Part shown: positions 18,488-26,834 of the stretch, one piece after another | How positions within the stretch are numbered: position 1 is the first letter of the stretch | Layout of the letters: every line of letters starts with the position of its first letter | DNA from: Micromonospora sediminimaris | GTDB taxonomy: Bacteria; Actinomycetota; Actinomycetes; Mycobacteriales; Micromonosporaceae | Reading direction: 5' to 3' | NCBI GenBank assembly: GCA_900112325.1 | Contig: FOLJ01000005.1 | Location: forward strand, 68,134 to 132,133 | Length of the DNA: 64,000 nucleotides | Position numbers and translations under genes: made by a program | The notes under the pieces: model-generated | Seen by the model: the letters and a program-made list of their open reading frames with translations, nothing else | Told to the model about the DNA's origin: nothing | The model's database searches: none

Positions 18488-19270
18488 GTGCTGAGGGTGA
18501 TGACGTGGAACATCCGCACCGGCGGTCGGGACCGTGACGGTCCGGACCGGCGCGAGCTGGTGGCCCGGGTCATCACCCAGCAGCGGCCGGACGTGCTCGC
18601 GTTGCAGGAGCTGGGTGGTCTCGACGTCGCGGGCCTGGCCAGCGGCGTCGGGCTCCGCCCGTTCGTGGCCCGTTCCTGGCTGGGGCAGCCGGTCGCACTG
18701 CTGGTGGCTCCGCGGTGGCCGGTGCTGGCCGCCGCGCCGGTACGCCGGCCGTTCCACCACGCAGCCCAACGCGTGGTGGTGAGCACCGAGGCCGGTCCGT
18801 TGACGGTGCTCGGCACCCACCTCGACCCGTACTCGGGCACGCGCCGGCTGGTCGAGGCGGGGTGGGCGGTCGCCGCGCTGCGCCCCCGCCACGACGGCCT
18901 GGCACTGCTCGCCGGTGATCTGAACACCCTCGATCCGTACGCCGGGCACGCCGACCAGGTTGGTCGGCTACCGCCCGCGTACCGTCGCCGGCATCTGCGT
19001 CGGGACGGGCGGACGGTGGAGACCCGATCGGTGGCCCGGCTGCTCGCCGCCGGGCTGGTGGATCTCGGAGCGGACGCCGGACCGACTGTGCCGACCGCCC
19101 ACGGTGGTGCCGAGTTCGCCGACATGCGCCTGGACTACCTGCTCGCGACTCCCACCCTGGCCACCCACCTCACCCACGTAGGAGTGCTCCGCACCCCCCA
19201 CACCGACCACGCCTCCGACCACTACCCCCTACTAGCCGACTTCGCCCTCACCCCACCTCTGCCGGGTTGA
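18488..19270 (+). CDS. Endonuclease/exonuclease/phosphatase-fold protein
   Basis: The product has 260 residues. MTWNIRTGG at the N-terminus, DVLALQELGG (metal-binding Glu), LGTHLDPYSGTRR, LLAGDLNTLDPY and the C-terminal LRTPHTDHASDHYPLLAD (catalytic SDHYP) form the full motif set of the EEP superfamily. The substrate is open: nucleic acid, inositol phosphate or sphingomyelin-type lipid. It starts 7 bases after the PAP2 stop, suggesting an operon and a phospholipid-related role. GTG 18488 is chosen. It ends inside hairpin copy B. Confidence 0.85.
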   Translation: MLRVMTWNIRTGGRDRDGPDRRELVARVITQQRPDVLALQELGGLDVAGLASGVGLRPFVARSWLGQPVALLVAPRWPVLAAAPVRRPFHHAAQRVVVSTEAGPLTVLGTHLDPYSGTRRLVEAGWAVAALRPRHDGLALLAGDLNTLDPYAGHADQVGRLPPAYRRRHLRRDGRTVETRSVARLLAAGLVDLGADAGPTVPTAHGGAEFADMRLDYLLATPTLATHLTHVGVLRTPHTDHASDHYPLLADFALTPPLPG

Positions 19271-19326
19271 TCAAGAGGTTCTGGTCTCCGACGTCGGCGT
19301 GTCGGGACCAAAACCTCTTGGTCAAC
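19266..19326. repeat. Intergenic hairpin repeat, family 1, copy B
   Basis: GTTGATCAAGAGGTTCTGGT opens the element and AAAACCTCTTGGTCAAC closes it, an outer stem of about 17 bp with one mismatch. It separates two convergent genes and could act as a bidirectional terminator. The left flank is C-rich like that of copies A and C. Confidence 0.75.
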
Positions 19327-19338
19327 ACCCGTCCGAAG

Positions 19339-19458
19339 TCACAGGAGCAGGTTGAGCAGGACGGTCAGGACGATCGAGGCGACGATGGAGAACAGGATCA
19401 TCAGGAGGCAGCCGACGCCGCCGCCGGCGGGGCGGATCTCCGTGTTGCCGATACGCAT
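19339..19458 (-). CDS. 39-residue single-pass membrane peptide
   Basis: The short frame encodes MRIGNTEIRPAGGGVGCLLM followed by ILFSIVASIVLTVLLNLLL. It has a polar N-terminus of about 15 residues and one strong hydrophobic helix to the C-terminus. ATG 19458 is preceded by GGAAGGTG at good spacing. It lies 20 bases upstream of the end of the LLM oxidoreductase gene on the same strand, so it is probably its downstream operon partner. Its size resembles small membrane-stabilising or regulatory peptides; the function is unknown. Confidence 0.7.
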   Translation of the reverse strand: MRIGNTEIRPAGGGVGCLLMILFSIVASIVLTVLLNLLL

Positions 19459-19478
19459 CGACTGTCACACCTTCCTGC

Positions 19479-20441
19479 TCAGAGGTCACGCAGTCGGGGG
19501 AGCAGCTGTTCCTGCGCCCAGTCCAGGAACATCGGTTGGGTGTCGCCGCCGACCTGAACCAGTGCCACGTGGGTGAAGCCGGCGTCGACGAACTTCTTGA
19601 ACGCCGCCACGTGCTTGTCCACGTCGGGGCCGCAGGAGAGCCCGGCCGCCACGTCCTCCTCACGCACGCTGCGGGTGGCCGCCTCGAAGGAGTCGGTGTC
19701 GGGCAGGTCGCTGTTGACCTTCCAGCCCAGGCCGAACCAGCGGAACTGGTCGTGGGCGATCTTGCGGCACTCGGCCTCGTCGGGGCCGTAGCAGATGGCC
19801 ACCTGCCCGTACCGCGGACGTCCAGCCCCGCCTGCCTGCTCGTACATCTCTACCAGGTGCGGCTCCGGATCGGTGGCGATCATGCCGTCGGCGTACTCGG
19901 CGGCCAGGGTTGCCGACTGTCGGCCGGAGGCGGCCACCGCCATCGGCACCGGCGTGTCGGGCCGGTCCCAGACGTAGGCGTCCGGCACCTCGAAGTGGTT
20001 GCCGGAGAAGGTCAACGTCTCCCCGTTCAGCAGCGGACGGATGATCTGCAACGCCTCCTCGAACATCTCGTGCCGCTGCTGGACGTGCGGCCAGCCGCCC
20101 ACCACGTGCTCGTTGAGGTTCTCCCCGGCGCCGAGGCCGAGGGTGAACCGCCCGTCGGAGAGCACTCCCAGCGTCGACGCCTTCTGCGCCACCACCGCCG
20201 GGTGGTAACGGCGGATCGGGCAGGTCACGAAGGACATCAGCGCCGCGCGGGAGGTGGCGTGCGCGACCGCGCCCAGCACCGACCAGGCGTACGGGGAGTG
20301 CCCCTGCGACTCCAGCCAGGGGTAGTAGTGGTCGGACATGACGAGGTGGTCGAAGCCGGCCGCCTCGGCCCGCACGGCATGGTCGACGAGTTCCTTCGGA
20401 CCTGCCTGCTCGCACATCAGGGTGTAGCCGATGCTGACCAT
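19479..20441 (-). CDS. LLM-class F420-dependent oxidoreductase (TIGR03557-like)
   Basis: The product has 320 residues. It is a luciferase-like TIM barrel opening SIGYTLMCEQAGPKELVDHA, with SDHYYPWLESQGHSPYAWSV, RYHPAVVAQKASTLGVLSDG and GLGAGENLNEHVVGG. These are the cofactor-region signatures of F420-dependent glucose-6-phosphate dehydrogenase-like enzymes of actinobacteria. The true substrate is unknown. ATG 20441 is preceded by GGAAGGAGA; the longer frame to 20471 lacks a site. It is divergent from the mannanase gene. Confidence 0.87.
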   Translation of the reverse strand: MVSIGYTLMCEQAGPKELVDHAVRAEAAGFDHLVMSDHYYPWLESQGHSPYAWSVLGAVAHATSRAALMSFVTCPIRRYHPAVVAQKASTLGVLSDGRFTLGLGAGENLNEHVVGGWPHVQQRHEMFEEALQIIRPLLNGETLTFSGNHFEVPDAYVWDRPDTPVPMAVAASGRQSATLAAEYADGMIATDPEPHLVEMYEQAGGAGRPRYGQVAICYGPDEAECRKIAHDQFRWFGLGWKVNSDLPDTDSFEAATRSVREEDVAAGLSCGPDVDKHVAAFKKFVDAGFTHVALVQVGGDTQPMFLDWAQEQLLPRLRDL

Positions 20442-20544
20442 TGACGTCTCCTTCCGGCCGGGGCGGGTCATTCCGGATACCCCGGGCCGGATCGGTCAAC
20501 CCTGCTCGACGCTTGACGGTGCACCGGCCCGTGCCTACCGTTGT

Positions 20545-20658
20545 CTGAACCGGTTCAGATGCCGGCGTGGTGTGCATCCTGTGGTGGGGATGTCCGCCCC
20601 CGTGACGACTCGGTGTCTCCTGGGTCGTCACGGGCAGCCGGCGTACTGAACCGGTTGC
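20545..20658 (+). promoter_or_regulatory. Two CTGAACCGGTT operator-like sites upstream of the mannanase
   Basis: CTGAACCGGTTCAG (20545-20558) is a perfect 14-bp palindrome. CTGAACCGGTTGC (20646-20658) repeats its left half and core. A palindrome with central CG, as here in AACCGGTT, is typical of LacI-family operators, which commonly control glycoside hydrolase genes. The sites lie 127-240 bases before the start. The cognate regulator is not evident. Confidence 0.55.
20599..20634. other. 11-bp hairpin in the mannanase leader
   Basis: CCCGTGACGAC (20599-20609) pairs exactly with GTCGTCACGGG (20624-20634) around a 14-nt loop, between the two operator-like sites. It may be a leader structure or the terminator of a transcript not recognised here. 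Confidence 0.4.
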
Positions 20659-20784
20659 TTTCGCTAACCCATCGGCATACGCTGATGCCTCGCCGGGTCT
20701 GAACGCGGCTGTCGGGCTGCAGCCGCTCACCTGTCACTCACCGCACCCCCTGGGCACGGGGGAGACACCTCCTGCGAGGAATGC

Positions 20785-22188
20785 ATGAGAAAACTGTTCG
20801 CGGCCGTCGGCGCCGTCCTGCTGGCGACCGTCGCCGCAGTCTTCGCCTTCGGACCTTCGGCGCACGCCGCCGCCGGCTTCACGGTCAGCAACGGGCGGCT
20901 CTACGACGCCAACGGCAACGAGTTCATCATGCGTGGGGTCAACCACGCGCACACCTGGTACCCGAACCAGACCAGCTCCTTCGCCGACGTCAAGGCTCTC
21001 GGCGCCAACTCGGTTCGGGTCGTGCTCTCCAGCGGCGACCGGTGGACCCGGAACAGCGCCAGCGACGTGTCCAACGTGATCCAGCTCTGCAAGGCCAACC
21101 GGCTGATCTGCGTACTGGAGGTGCACGACACCACCGGGTACGGCGAGCAGAGCGGCGCGATCACCCTGGACCGTGCGGTCGACTACTGGCTCAGCATCTC
21201 CAGCGCGCTGAACGGCCAGGAAGCGTACGTGATCGTCAACATCGGCAACGAGCCGTACGGCAACCAGAACTACTCGTCGTACGCCACCGACACCGCCAAC
21301 GCGATCCGTCGGCTGCGCGACGGCGGCCTCACGCACACCATCATGGTGGACGCCCCGAACTGGGGGCAGGACTGGTCCTTCACCATGCGGGACAACGCCC
21401 CCACGGTCTTCAGCGCCGACCCGGCCGGCAACACGGTCTTCTCGGTCCACATGTACGGCGTCTTCGACACCGCCGCGGAGATCAGCGACTACCTGGGTCG
21501 GTTCCGCAGCCGTGGCCTGCCCATCGTGGTGGGCGAGTTCGGGCACAACCACTCCGACGGCAACCCCGACGAGGACGCCATCCTCTCCTACACCCAGGCC
21601 AACGGCATCGGCTGGCTGGGCTGGTCGTGGAGCGGCAACAGCGGTGGCGTGGAGTACCTCGACATGGCCACCAACTTCAACCCGAACCAGCTGACCAGCT
21701 GGGGTGAGCGGTTGTTCAACGGCACCAACGGCATCCGGCAGACCGCGCGGCAGGCCAGCGTCTACGACTCGACCCCGCCGACCACGCCGCCGCCGTCGAC
21801 TCCGCCGCCGTCGACTCCGCCGCCGTCCACCCCGCCGCCCTCGACTCCGCCGCCCTCGACGCCGCCCCCGTCGACTCCGCCGCCGAGCGCCGGTTGCACG
21901 GCGACCTACTCGATCAGCGGACAGTGGCAGGGCGGCTTCCAGGGTGAGGTGCGGGTAACCGCCGGCGCCAGCGCCATCAACGGCTGGACGGTGCGCTGGA
22001 CGTACGCCAACGGCCAGACGGTGACCCAGTCCTGGAACGCCACTGTCACCAGCAGCGGTTCCACCGTGACCGCCCGCAACGTCTCCTACAACGGCCGCCT
22101 CGGCGCCGGGGCCAGCACCACCTTCGGCTTCCTCGGCAGCTGGAACGGCACCAACTCGGCCCCTGCGGTGGCCTGCACCGCAAGCTGA
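20785..22188 (+). CDS. Secreted GH5 beta-mannanase with CBM2
   Basis: The product has 467 residues. A Sec signal peptide (about 1-30, ending SAHAAA) is followed by a GH5 domain to about 325. IMRGVNHAHTWYPNQ and LICVLEVHDTTGYGEQSG match the GH5_8 mannanases such as Streptomyces ManA as I remember them. The acid/base is E156 in NIGNEPYGN and the nucleophile E251 in VVGEFGHNHSDGNPDED. A TPPPS-type repeated Pro/Thr/Ser linker (about 330-368) leads to a C-terminal CBM2 starting with GCTATYSISGQW, with GWTVRW and SWN as binding-face aromatics. The CBM probably holds the enzyme on cellulose in plant cell wall. Two LacI-type operators precede it. Confidence 0.9.
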   Translation: MRKLFAAVGAVLLATVAAVFAFGPSAHAAAGFTVSNGRLYDANGNEFIMRGVNHAHTWYPNQTSSFADVKALGANSVRVVLSSGDRWTRNSASDVSNVIQLCKANRLICVLEVHDTTGYGEQSGAITLDRAVDYWLSISSALNGQEAYVIVNIGNEPYGNQNYSSYATDTANAIRRLRDGGLTHTIMVDAPNWGQDWSFTMRDNAPTVFSADPAGNTVFSVHMYGVFDTAAEISDYLGRFRSRGLPIVVGEFGHNHSDGNPDEDAILSYTQANGIGWLGWSWSGNSGGVEYLDMATNFNPNQLTSWGERLFNGTNGIRQTARQASVYDSTPPTTPPPSTPPPSTPPPSTPPPSTPPPSTPPPSTPPPSAGCTATYSISGQWQGGFQGEVRVTAGASAINGWTVRWTYANGQTVTQSWNATVTSSGSTVTARNVSYNGRLGAGASTTFGFLGSWNGTNSAPAVACTAS

Positions 22189-22200
22189 CATCGCACCGTC

Positions 22201-22230
22201 GATGGCCGGGCCCGCATGGGCCCGGCCATC
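22201..22230 (+). terminator. Terminator of the mannanase gene
   Basis: GATGGCCGGGCCC (22201-22213) pairs perfectly with 22218-22230 around a 4-nt loop, 12 bases after the mannanase stop. It is a G+C-rich hairpin of the usual actinobacterial kind without a long T-run. Confidence 0.75.
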
Positions 22231-22425
22231 TCTGCTTGTCGGGCCGTCTCGGTGCGCCGGTGCCAGGGGCCCCAGGGTTCCGGCGTCGTACGACCCGGCG
22301 AGACGGCACGAATCCGTACCACATCGGCTTGTTTTCAGCGACCTCACAGGCCCGCTCGATAGGGTGCGCTGGTCCGCGTCCGCTCCCAATGTGGAGTTCG
22401 GGCACCAGACCCCGCAGGAGTACCG

Positions 22426-23442
22426 ATGGTCTTCAAGAAGATGCTGAGCGCGTTGGGCGTGGGCGGTCCCAGTGTGGACACCGTCCTGGCCAACCCGAAC
22501 ACCCGGCCCGGACTGGCACTCGACGGTCAGGTCAACCTGCTCGGTGGGGACGCCGCGGCGGACATCGAACACATCGCCATCGGTCTGGTCACCCGGGTCG
22601 AGATCGGTGAGCAGGCCGGCGTGATGGAGTTCCACCGCCAGGTGGTCAGTGGGCCGCTGCAACTCGCGCCGAAGCAGACGCTGTCCATCCCGTTCCAGCT
22701 TCCGCTTCCCTGGGAGACGCCGATCACCGCGGTCTACGGTCAGCGGCTGCACGGCATGTCGCTGGGGCTGCGTACCGAACTGGCGATCGCCCGCGCGGTC
22801 GACAAGGGCGACCTGGACGAGATCAACGTGCACCCGCTGCCGGTGCAGGAGCGCATCCTGGAGGCGTTCCTCCAGCTCGGCTTCCGGTTCAAGAAGGCCG
22901 ACCTGGAGCGCGGCCTGATCCACGGGGTGCAGCAGACCCTGCCGTTCTACCAGGAGATCGAGTTCTTCGCCGGGCCGCAGTACGCGCAGACCATCAACGA
23001 ACTCGAACTGACCTTCGTGACCAACCCGCACGGCGTCGACGTGGTGCTGGAGTGCGACAAGCGCGGCGGCTTCCTGGCACCCGGCCACGACGTCTTCGGC
23101 CGCTACCAGGTGGCGCACACCGACGCGGAGCGCTCCGACTGGGTGCAGGTGGTCGACGGCTGGTTACAGGAGACCATCGGCCGCTTCGGTGCCATGCGTG
23201 CCCAGGCGTTCGGCCCGCAGGGCTACGGCGGCGCGCAGAAGTTCGGCCACCCGCATCAGCGGGGCGGCGTCGGCATGGGCGGGGTGGTGGCCGGCGCTGC
23301 GTTGGGTGCCGCCGGTGGCATGCTCGCCGGCCACATGATCGGTAACGCGTTCGAGGGTGCCGAGGACGAGGTGTCCGAGGCCGCCGGTGACTTCGGTGGC
23401 GACTTCGGTGGCGGCGACTTCGGCGGTTTCGAGGAGTTCTAG
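22426..23442 (+). CDS. spo0M: Spo0M-like sporulation control protein (arrestin-like fold)
   Basis: The product has 338 residues. VFKKMLSALGVGGPSVDTVL at the start, HIAIGLVTRVEIGE and the conserved SIPFQLPLPWETPITAVYG form the Spo0M family pattern. The C-terminus (about 270-338) is a Gly-rich tail: a hydrophobic glycine stretch with GAALGAAGGMLAGHMIGN, then acidic and FGGGDFGGFEEF. The glycine-zipper-like stretch may contact membranes. In Bacillus, Spo0M affects sporulation and cytoskeleton-linked processes. Here a role in development is inferred, and it fits an SsgB-like gene in the same region. Confidence 0.87.
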   Translation: MVFKKMLSALGVGGPSVDTVLANPNTRPGLALDGQVNLLGGDAAADIEHIAIGLVTRVEIGEQAGVMEFHRQVVSGPLQLAPKQTLSIPFQLPLPWETPITAVYGQRLHGMSLGLRTELAIARAVDKGDLDEINVHPLPVQERILEAFLQLGFRFKKADLERGLIHGVQQTLPFYQEIEFFAGPQYAQTINELELTFVTNPHGVDVVLECDKRGGFLAPGHDVFGRYQVAHTDAERSDWVQVVDGWLQETIGRFGAMRAQAFGPQGYGGAQKFGHPHQRGGVGMGGVVAGAALGAAGGMLAGHMIGNAFEGAEDEVSEAAGDFGGDFGGGDFGGFEEF

Positions 23443-23452
23443 GCACGACGAG

Positions 23453-23490
23453 ACGGTGGCCCTTCGGGATCTCTCCCGAAGGGCCACCGT
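23453..23490 (+). terminator. Terminator between convergent genes
   Basis: ACGGTGGCCCTTCGGG (23453-23468) pairs perfectly with 23475-23490 around a 6-nt loop, 10 bases after the Spo0M-like stop and before the end of the convergent membrane protein gene. It is the strongest perfect stem in the window. Confidence 0.8.
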
Positions 23491-23528
23491 GCGTACGCGG
23501 GCCGGTCGCGGCCTCGCCGGTGCGGGGG

Positions 23529-23906
23529 TCACCGCCCCCGCTTGCGCTCCTCACCGGAACGCTTCGCGCTACCGGCCTTGGCCAGACCACGGCTGCCCAG
23601 GTAGCCGAGGGTCAGCAGGGTGATGAAGAACCACGCCTGGCCCGGGTTGTTCAGGTTCAGCCCGTACGCGCTGGTGCCACGCCAGAAGGCGGCGATGACC
23701 ACGGTGGTTACGGCAGCGGCGTAGATCCAGAACTCGGTGGTCAGGAACGCCTGCTTCGTCTCCGTACCCGGTGCCGGCATCGGCTCCCGGTGCCCGTCGT
23801 GCATCATCGGCATCTGACGGGTCGGTGCCTCCTGCATGGCTGCCCGGTTCTGCACGTCCTGCGCCGGGCGGTTCATCGGCCTGGTAGATGCAGCCTGCGT
23901 GCTCAT
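23529..23906 (-). CDS. Small predicted membrane protein
   Basis: The product has 125 residues. The first 50 or so are polar and Met/Gln/Pro-rich (MSTQAASTRPMNRPAQ...). Two hydrophobic helices follow, roughly 58-75 (FWIYAAAVTTVVIAAFW) and 88-105 (WFFITLLTLGYLGSRG), and the tail is very basic (KAGSAKRSGEERKRGR). I recognise the shape as a common small actinobacterial membrane protein but know no function. ATG 23906 has AGGAGGACAG upstream. Confidence 0.75.
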   Translation of the reverse strand: MSTQAASTRPMNRPAQDVQNRAAMQEAPTRQMPMMHDGHREPMPAPGTETKQAFLTTEFWIYAAAVTTVVIAAFWRGTSAYGLNLNNPGQAWFFITLLTLGYLGSRGLAKAGSAKRSGEERKRGR

Positions 23907-24103
23907 CTGTCCTCCTCAGGATTGATGAGTCGTAACCTGCGACCCTCGCCCCGCTACCGCGTGTCGGCCACGGCACGGTTCGCGCACTTGGCGGGGGCAC
24001 CCCACGTCTACCCCCGCCGACGGGGGCAGTAACGCCCGCCCGTTCCGCGATTACCGCCGTTCGCGCGGGCGACGCCGGGCTGCCGCGTCGCCCGCGCTCA
24101 GGC

Positions 24104-26146
24104 TCACCGCAGGCCGTTGCGGATGGCCACGCCGACCAGCAGATCCGGGTCGTCGGTGATGATGCCGTCGACCCCGAGGTCGATCACCCGCTGCATCACC
24201 GCGGCGTCGTTGACGGTGTACGGGATCACCTTGAGGCCGTACCGGGCCTGGAGGGTGCGTACGTCCGGTCCGTGGAAGTACGTCGGGTTCTGCCGCAGGT
24301 ACCAGTCCGGGTGGCTGACGGAACCCTGTGCCGGGTCGTGCACCTGCCAGTTCGCCGACACCGTGGCAGCGCCGGCAGCCCGGGTGAGCTTGCCCAGGTC
24401 CCGGTACTTCCACCAGTCCAGCCCGGCGGTCCACGGGCTCTTGACCGACGGGTCGCCGTACACCGCCCGCAGCGAGCACTCATCTGCCAGCCCGGCACAC
24501 TCCGCCGGCCCGTACTGCCAGACCAGGGCGACCGTCTCGATCCGCCGGTCCAGGCGACGGGCGTAGGTGATGGTGCGCCAGTCGAAGGACTGGACGGTGA
24601 CCCGGCTGGTGAGGCCGGCGCGCTGCACGGCGGTGACCAGCTTGCGGGTGAAGCTACGGTACGGCTCGGTGTCGTCCACCAACGGGCTGATCTTCGTCTC
24701 GATGTTGAACCGGATGTCCGTCCGGCCGCTGGCCTTCAGCAGCGCGAAGACCTCCTCCAGGGTGGGGATCCGGGCACCCGGGACGGGCACCTGGTCGGGC
24801 AGTTCGGCGGTCGTCTTCGTACCACAGTCGAGGGTCTTGAGCTGCGCGAGACTCAGCCGGTGCACCAGCTTTCCCACGTACGGGAACTGCGGGTCGCGGG
24901 GCCGTACCGGTGCGGTGTCGAGACAGTGCGAGCCGTTGACGGTGCGGTCGTGCAGCACGACCAGCCGGCCGTCGGAGGTCACGCCGGTGTCCAGTTCCAG
25001 GGTGGAGATCGCCGGGTTGGCCAGCGCGTTGGCGAAGGCGGGCAGGGTGTTCTCGGGCCGGGTCGCCCGACCGCCGCGGTGCGCCTGGATGTCGAACGGC
25101 GACGCGTACGCCCGGGGCAGCCGGTAGCCGCGCTGCGCGAGCAGCGTACGCAGCCGGTCCGGGTAGTCGGTGATGATGCCGTCCACCCCGTCGTCGATCA
25201 GCTTGGCCATGGTCGGCACGTCGTTCACCGTCCACGGGATCACCCGGATGCCGTTACGGTGCGCGTGGGTCACCAGTTCCCGGGTCACGTACGGCCGGTA
25301 GCCGGGGTCGGTGACGGTGCCGTTCTGCGGGAAGCCGTGCACCGGTGAGAACGCGGTGACGCCCAGGCTGCGGATCGCCCGGATCGGGTCGCCGCCGAAG
25401 TCGTCGATGTCCAGCCCACCCAGCCACGGCGAGGCGCCCGGCTGCCCGACCTGGAGGAAGTCGTAGTTGGTGAGCGCCACCAGCGGCAGGCGCGGTTCGA
25501 CCTGACGCATCCGCTTGAGCGCGCCCCAGTCGAAGCTCTGGATGGTCACCTGCCGCAGCAGCCCTGCGGCCCGGATCTCCTTCGCGGTGACCTGGACGAA
25601 CTGTTCCCGTGGCGCGGTCTCGTTCGGCGCTCCCGCCTCCACCTTGGTCTCGATGTTGAGCGTCACGTCGTCCGCCCGGTACCGCTTTACCAGGTCGAAG
25701 ACCTCACTCAGCAGCGGCATCCGAGCGTCGGGCACGGCGAGTTGGCCGGGCCGGTCCGGCAGCGTACGTGAGCCGCAGTCGAGGGTGCGCACCTGTGCCA
25801 GGGTCAACGTGTTGACGTACTTCCCGACGTACGGGAACTCTGGGTCACCGGGTACGACCGGGGCGGTGTCGGTGCACTTCGCGGCGCTGACCCGCCGGTC
25901 GTGGGTGACCACGGCCCGTCCGTCCTCGGTGATCTGCACGTCCAGTTCGAGGGTGCTCACCCCGAGCTGAAGGGCGTTGCCGAACGACGCGAGGCTGCTC
26001 TCCACCCGCAGCCCGAGTCCGCCCCGGTGGGCCTGTAGGTCGAAGTCCCGTTCTGGTCGCGGATGTGCCGCGGCAGGCGCCGCCAGCATGGTCGTCACGA
26101 TCGTCGCGGCCAGGGCCACGACGGCGGTACGGCGTACGATGCGCAC
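24104..26146 (-). CDS. Secreted tandem glycerophosphodiester phosphodiesterase
   Basis: The product has 680 residues from GTG 26146, which has an AGGAGGGAGAGG site upstream. It has a Sec signal peptide (about 1-28, ALAATIVTTMLAAPAAAHP). Two GDPD TIM barrels follow, the first with FDLQAHRGGLGLRVESSLAS (H40) and STLELDVQITEDGR, the second with FDIQAHRGGRATRPENTLPA near 355 and STLELDTGVTSDGR. Both keep HRGG, the catalytic Glu and ELD, so both may be active. Repeated matching blocks such as TYPD-like GIITDYPDRLRTLL and GIITDDPDLLVG show internal duplication. It probably recycles glycerophosphodiesters from lipids or teichoic acids outside the cell. Confidence 0.9.
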   Translation of the reverse strand: MRIVRRTAVVALAATIVTTMLAAPAAAHPRPERDFDLQAHRGGLGLRVESSLASFGNALQLGVSTLELDVQITEDGRAVVTHDRRVSAAKCTDTAPVVPGDPEFPYVGKYVNTLTLAQVRTLDCGSRTLPDRPGQLAVPDARMPLLSEVFDLVKRYRADDVTLNIETKVEAGAPNETAPREQFVQVTAKEIRAAGLLRQVTIQSFDWGALKRMRQVEPRLPLVALTNYDFLQVGQPGASPWLGGLDIDDFGGDPIRAIRSLGVTAFSPVHGFPQNGTVTDPGYRPYVTRELVTHAHRNGIRVIPWTVNDVPTMAKLIDDGVDGIITDYPDRLRTLLAQRGYRLPRAYASPFDIQAHRGGRATRPENTLPAFANALANPAISTLELDTGVTSDGRLVVLHDRTVNGSHCLDTAPVRPRDPQFPYVGKLVHRLSLAQLKTLDCGTKTTAELPDQVPVPGARIPTLEEVFALLKASGRTDIRFNIETKISPLVDDTEPYRSFTRKLVTAVQRAGLTSRVTVQSFDWRTITYARRLDRRIETVALVWQYGPAECAGLADECSLRAVYGDPSVKSPWTAGLDWWKYRDLGKLTRAAGAATVSANWQVHDPAQGSVSHPDWYLRQNPTYFHGPDVRTLQARYGLKVIPYTVNDAAVMQRVIDLGVDGIITDDPDLLVGVAIRNGLR

Positions 26147-26318
26147 GCTGTCCTCTCCCTCCTGCGGGGATCTCCCGCCGAATCCGATGCACAGCATCGG
26201 CAGTCGGCGCGGCGGGCAGGCAAGCGCCGTGCGACGACCCGGTGAACCGGCGGTGCGGGTTTGCCGCGCCGGTCACCGGGCACGCACCGAGACCGACCCT
26301 TCTGCGAGGTGATGGATC

Positions 26319-26720
26319 GTGCGTGAGGACGAGATGCGACAGGACGCCGCCCGCCGGGCCGAGGAGCGGATCGCCGGCGGCGTGTACGGCGAGGGTGCCC
26401 TGGACGAGGTGACCGTGCCGCCGACCGATGTGGAGAGCCAGTTGCAGCGCGACGACCCGGACGACCCGGCGGACGTGCCGATCGACCCGAACGTGCTGCG
26501 CGACGGCGGCCCGACACGCGGCCAGGGCGCGATCACCACGACCGGCGGCACCGCCGGCCCGGCCAGCGCCCGTCGGGTGGCCCGCCAACCGGAGCGCCAT
26601 CGCGGCAAGGTCGCCCCAACCACCACCGGCGACGCCACCACCGGCGGCCTGACCACCCCACCCGCCGGCCCAACAAGCGACAACTCCACCCCCACCACCC
26701 ACCAGGGCAACTTCGAATAA
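26319..26720 (+). CDS. Hydrophilic low-complexity protein, function unknown
   Basis: The product has 133 residues from GTG 26319, with GAGGTGATG upstream. The first half is acidic and probably ordered around EDEMRQDAARRAEERIAGGV and DPADVPIDPNVLRDGG. The second half is Thr/Gly/Pro-rich and likely disordered. It has no signal peptide or membrane segment. It is divergent from the GDPD gene. I do not recognise it. Confidence 0.6.
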   Translation: MREDEMRQDAARRAEERIAGGVYGEGALDEVTVPPTDVESQLQRDDPDDPADVPIDPNVLRDGGPTRGQGAITTTGGTAGPASARRVARQPERHRGKVAPTTTGDATTGGLTTPPAGPTSDNSTPTTHQGNFE

Positions 26721-26773
26721 CCACCCACCCACTCACCCAACCCCAACCCCACCCCAACCCCACCCCAGCCCCG

Positions 26774-26834
26774 GTTGATCAAGAAGTTTTGGTCGGATCT
26801 TGAGATCAACATCGACCAAAACTTCTTGATCAAC
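26774..26834. repeat. Intergenic hairpin repeat, family 1, copy C
   Basis: GTTGATCAAGAAGTTTTGGT at the left pairs perfectly with ACCAAAACTTCTTGATCAAC at the right, a 20-bp stem and the most symmetrical of the three copies. About 50 bases of C-tracts precede it and about 70 bases of G-tracts follow. It lies between convergent genes and overlaps the 3' end of helD by 5 bases. Confidence 0.8.

Noticed and set aside
14551..19125. Very long minus-strand open frame of about 1500 codons
   Set aside because: It covers five well-supported plus-strand genes, is low-complexity and includes repeat-encoded stretches. It is an artefact of G+C-rich codons.
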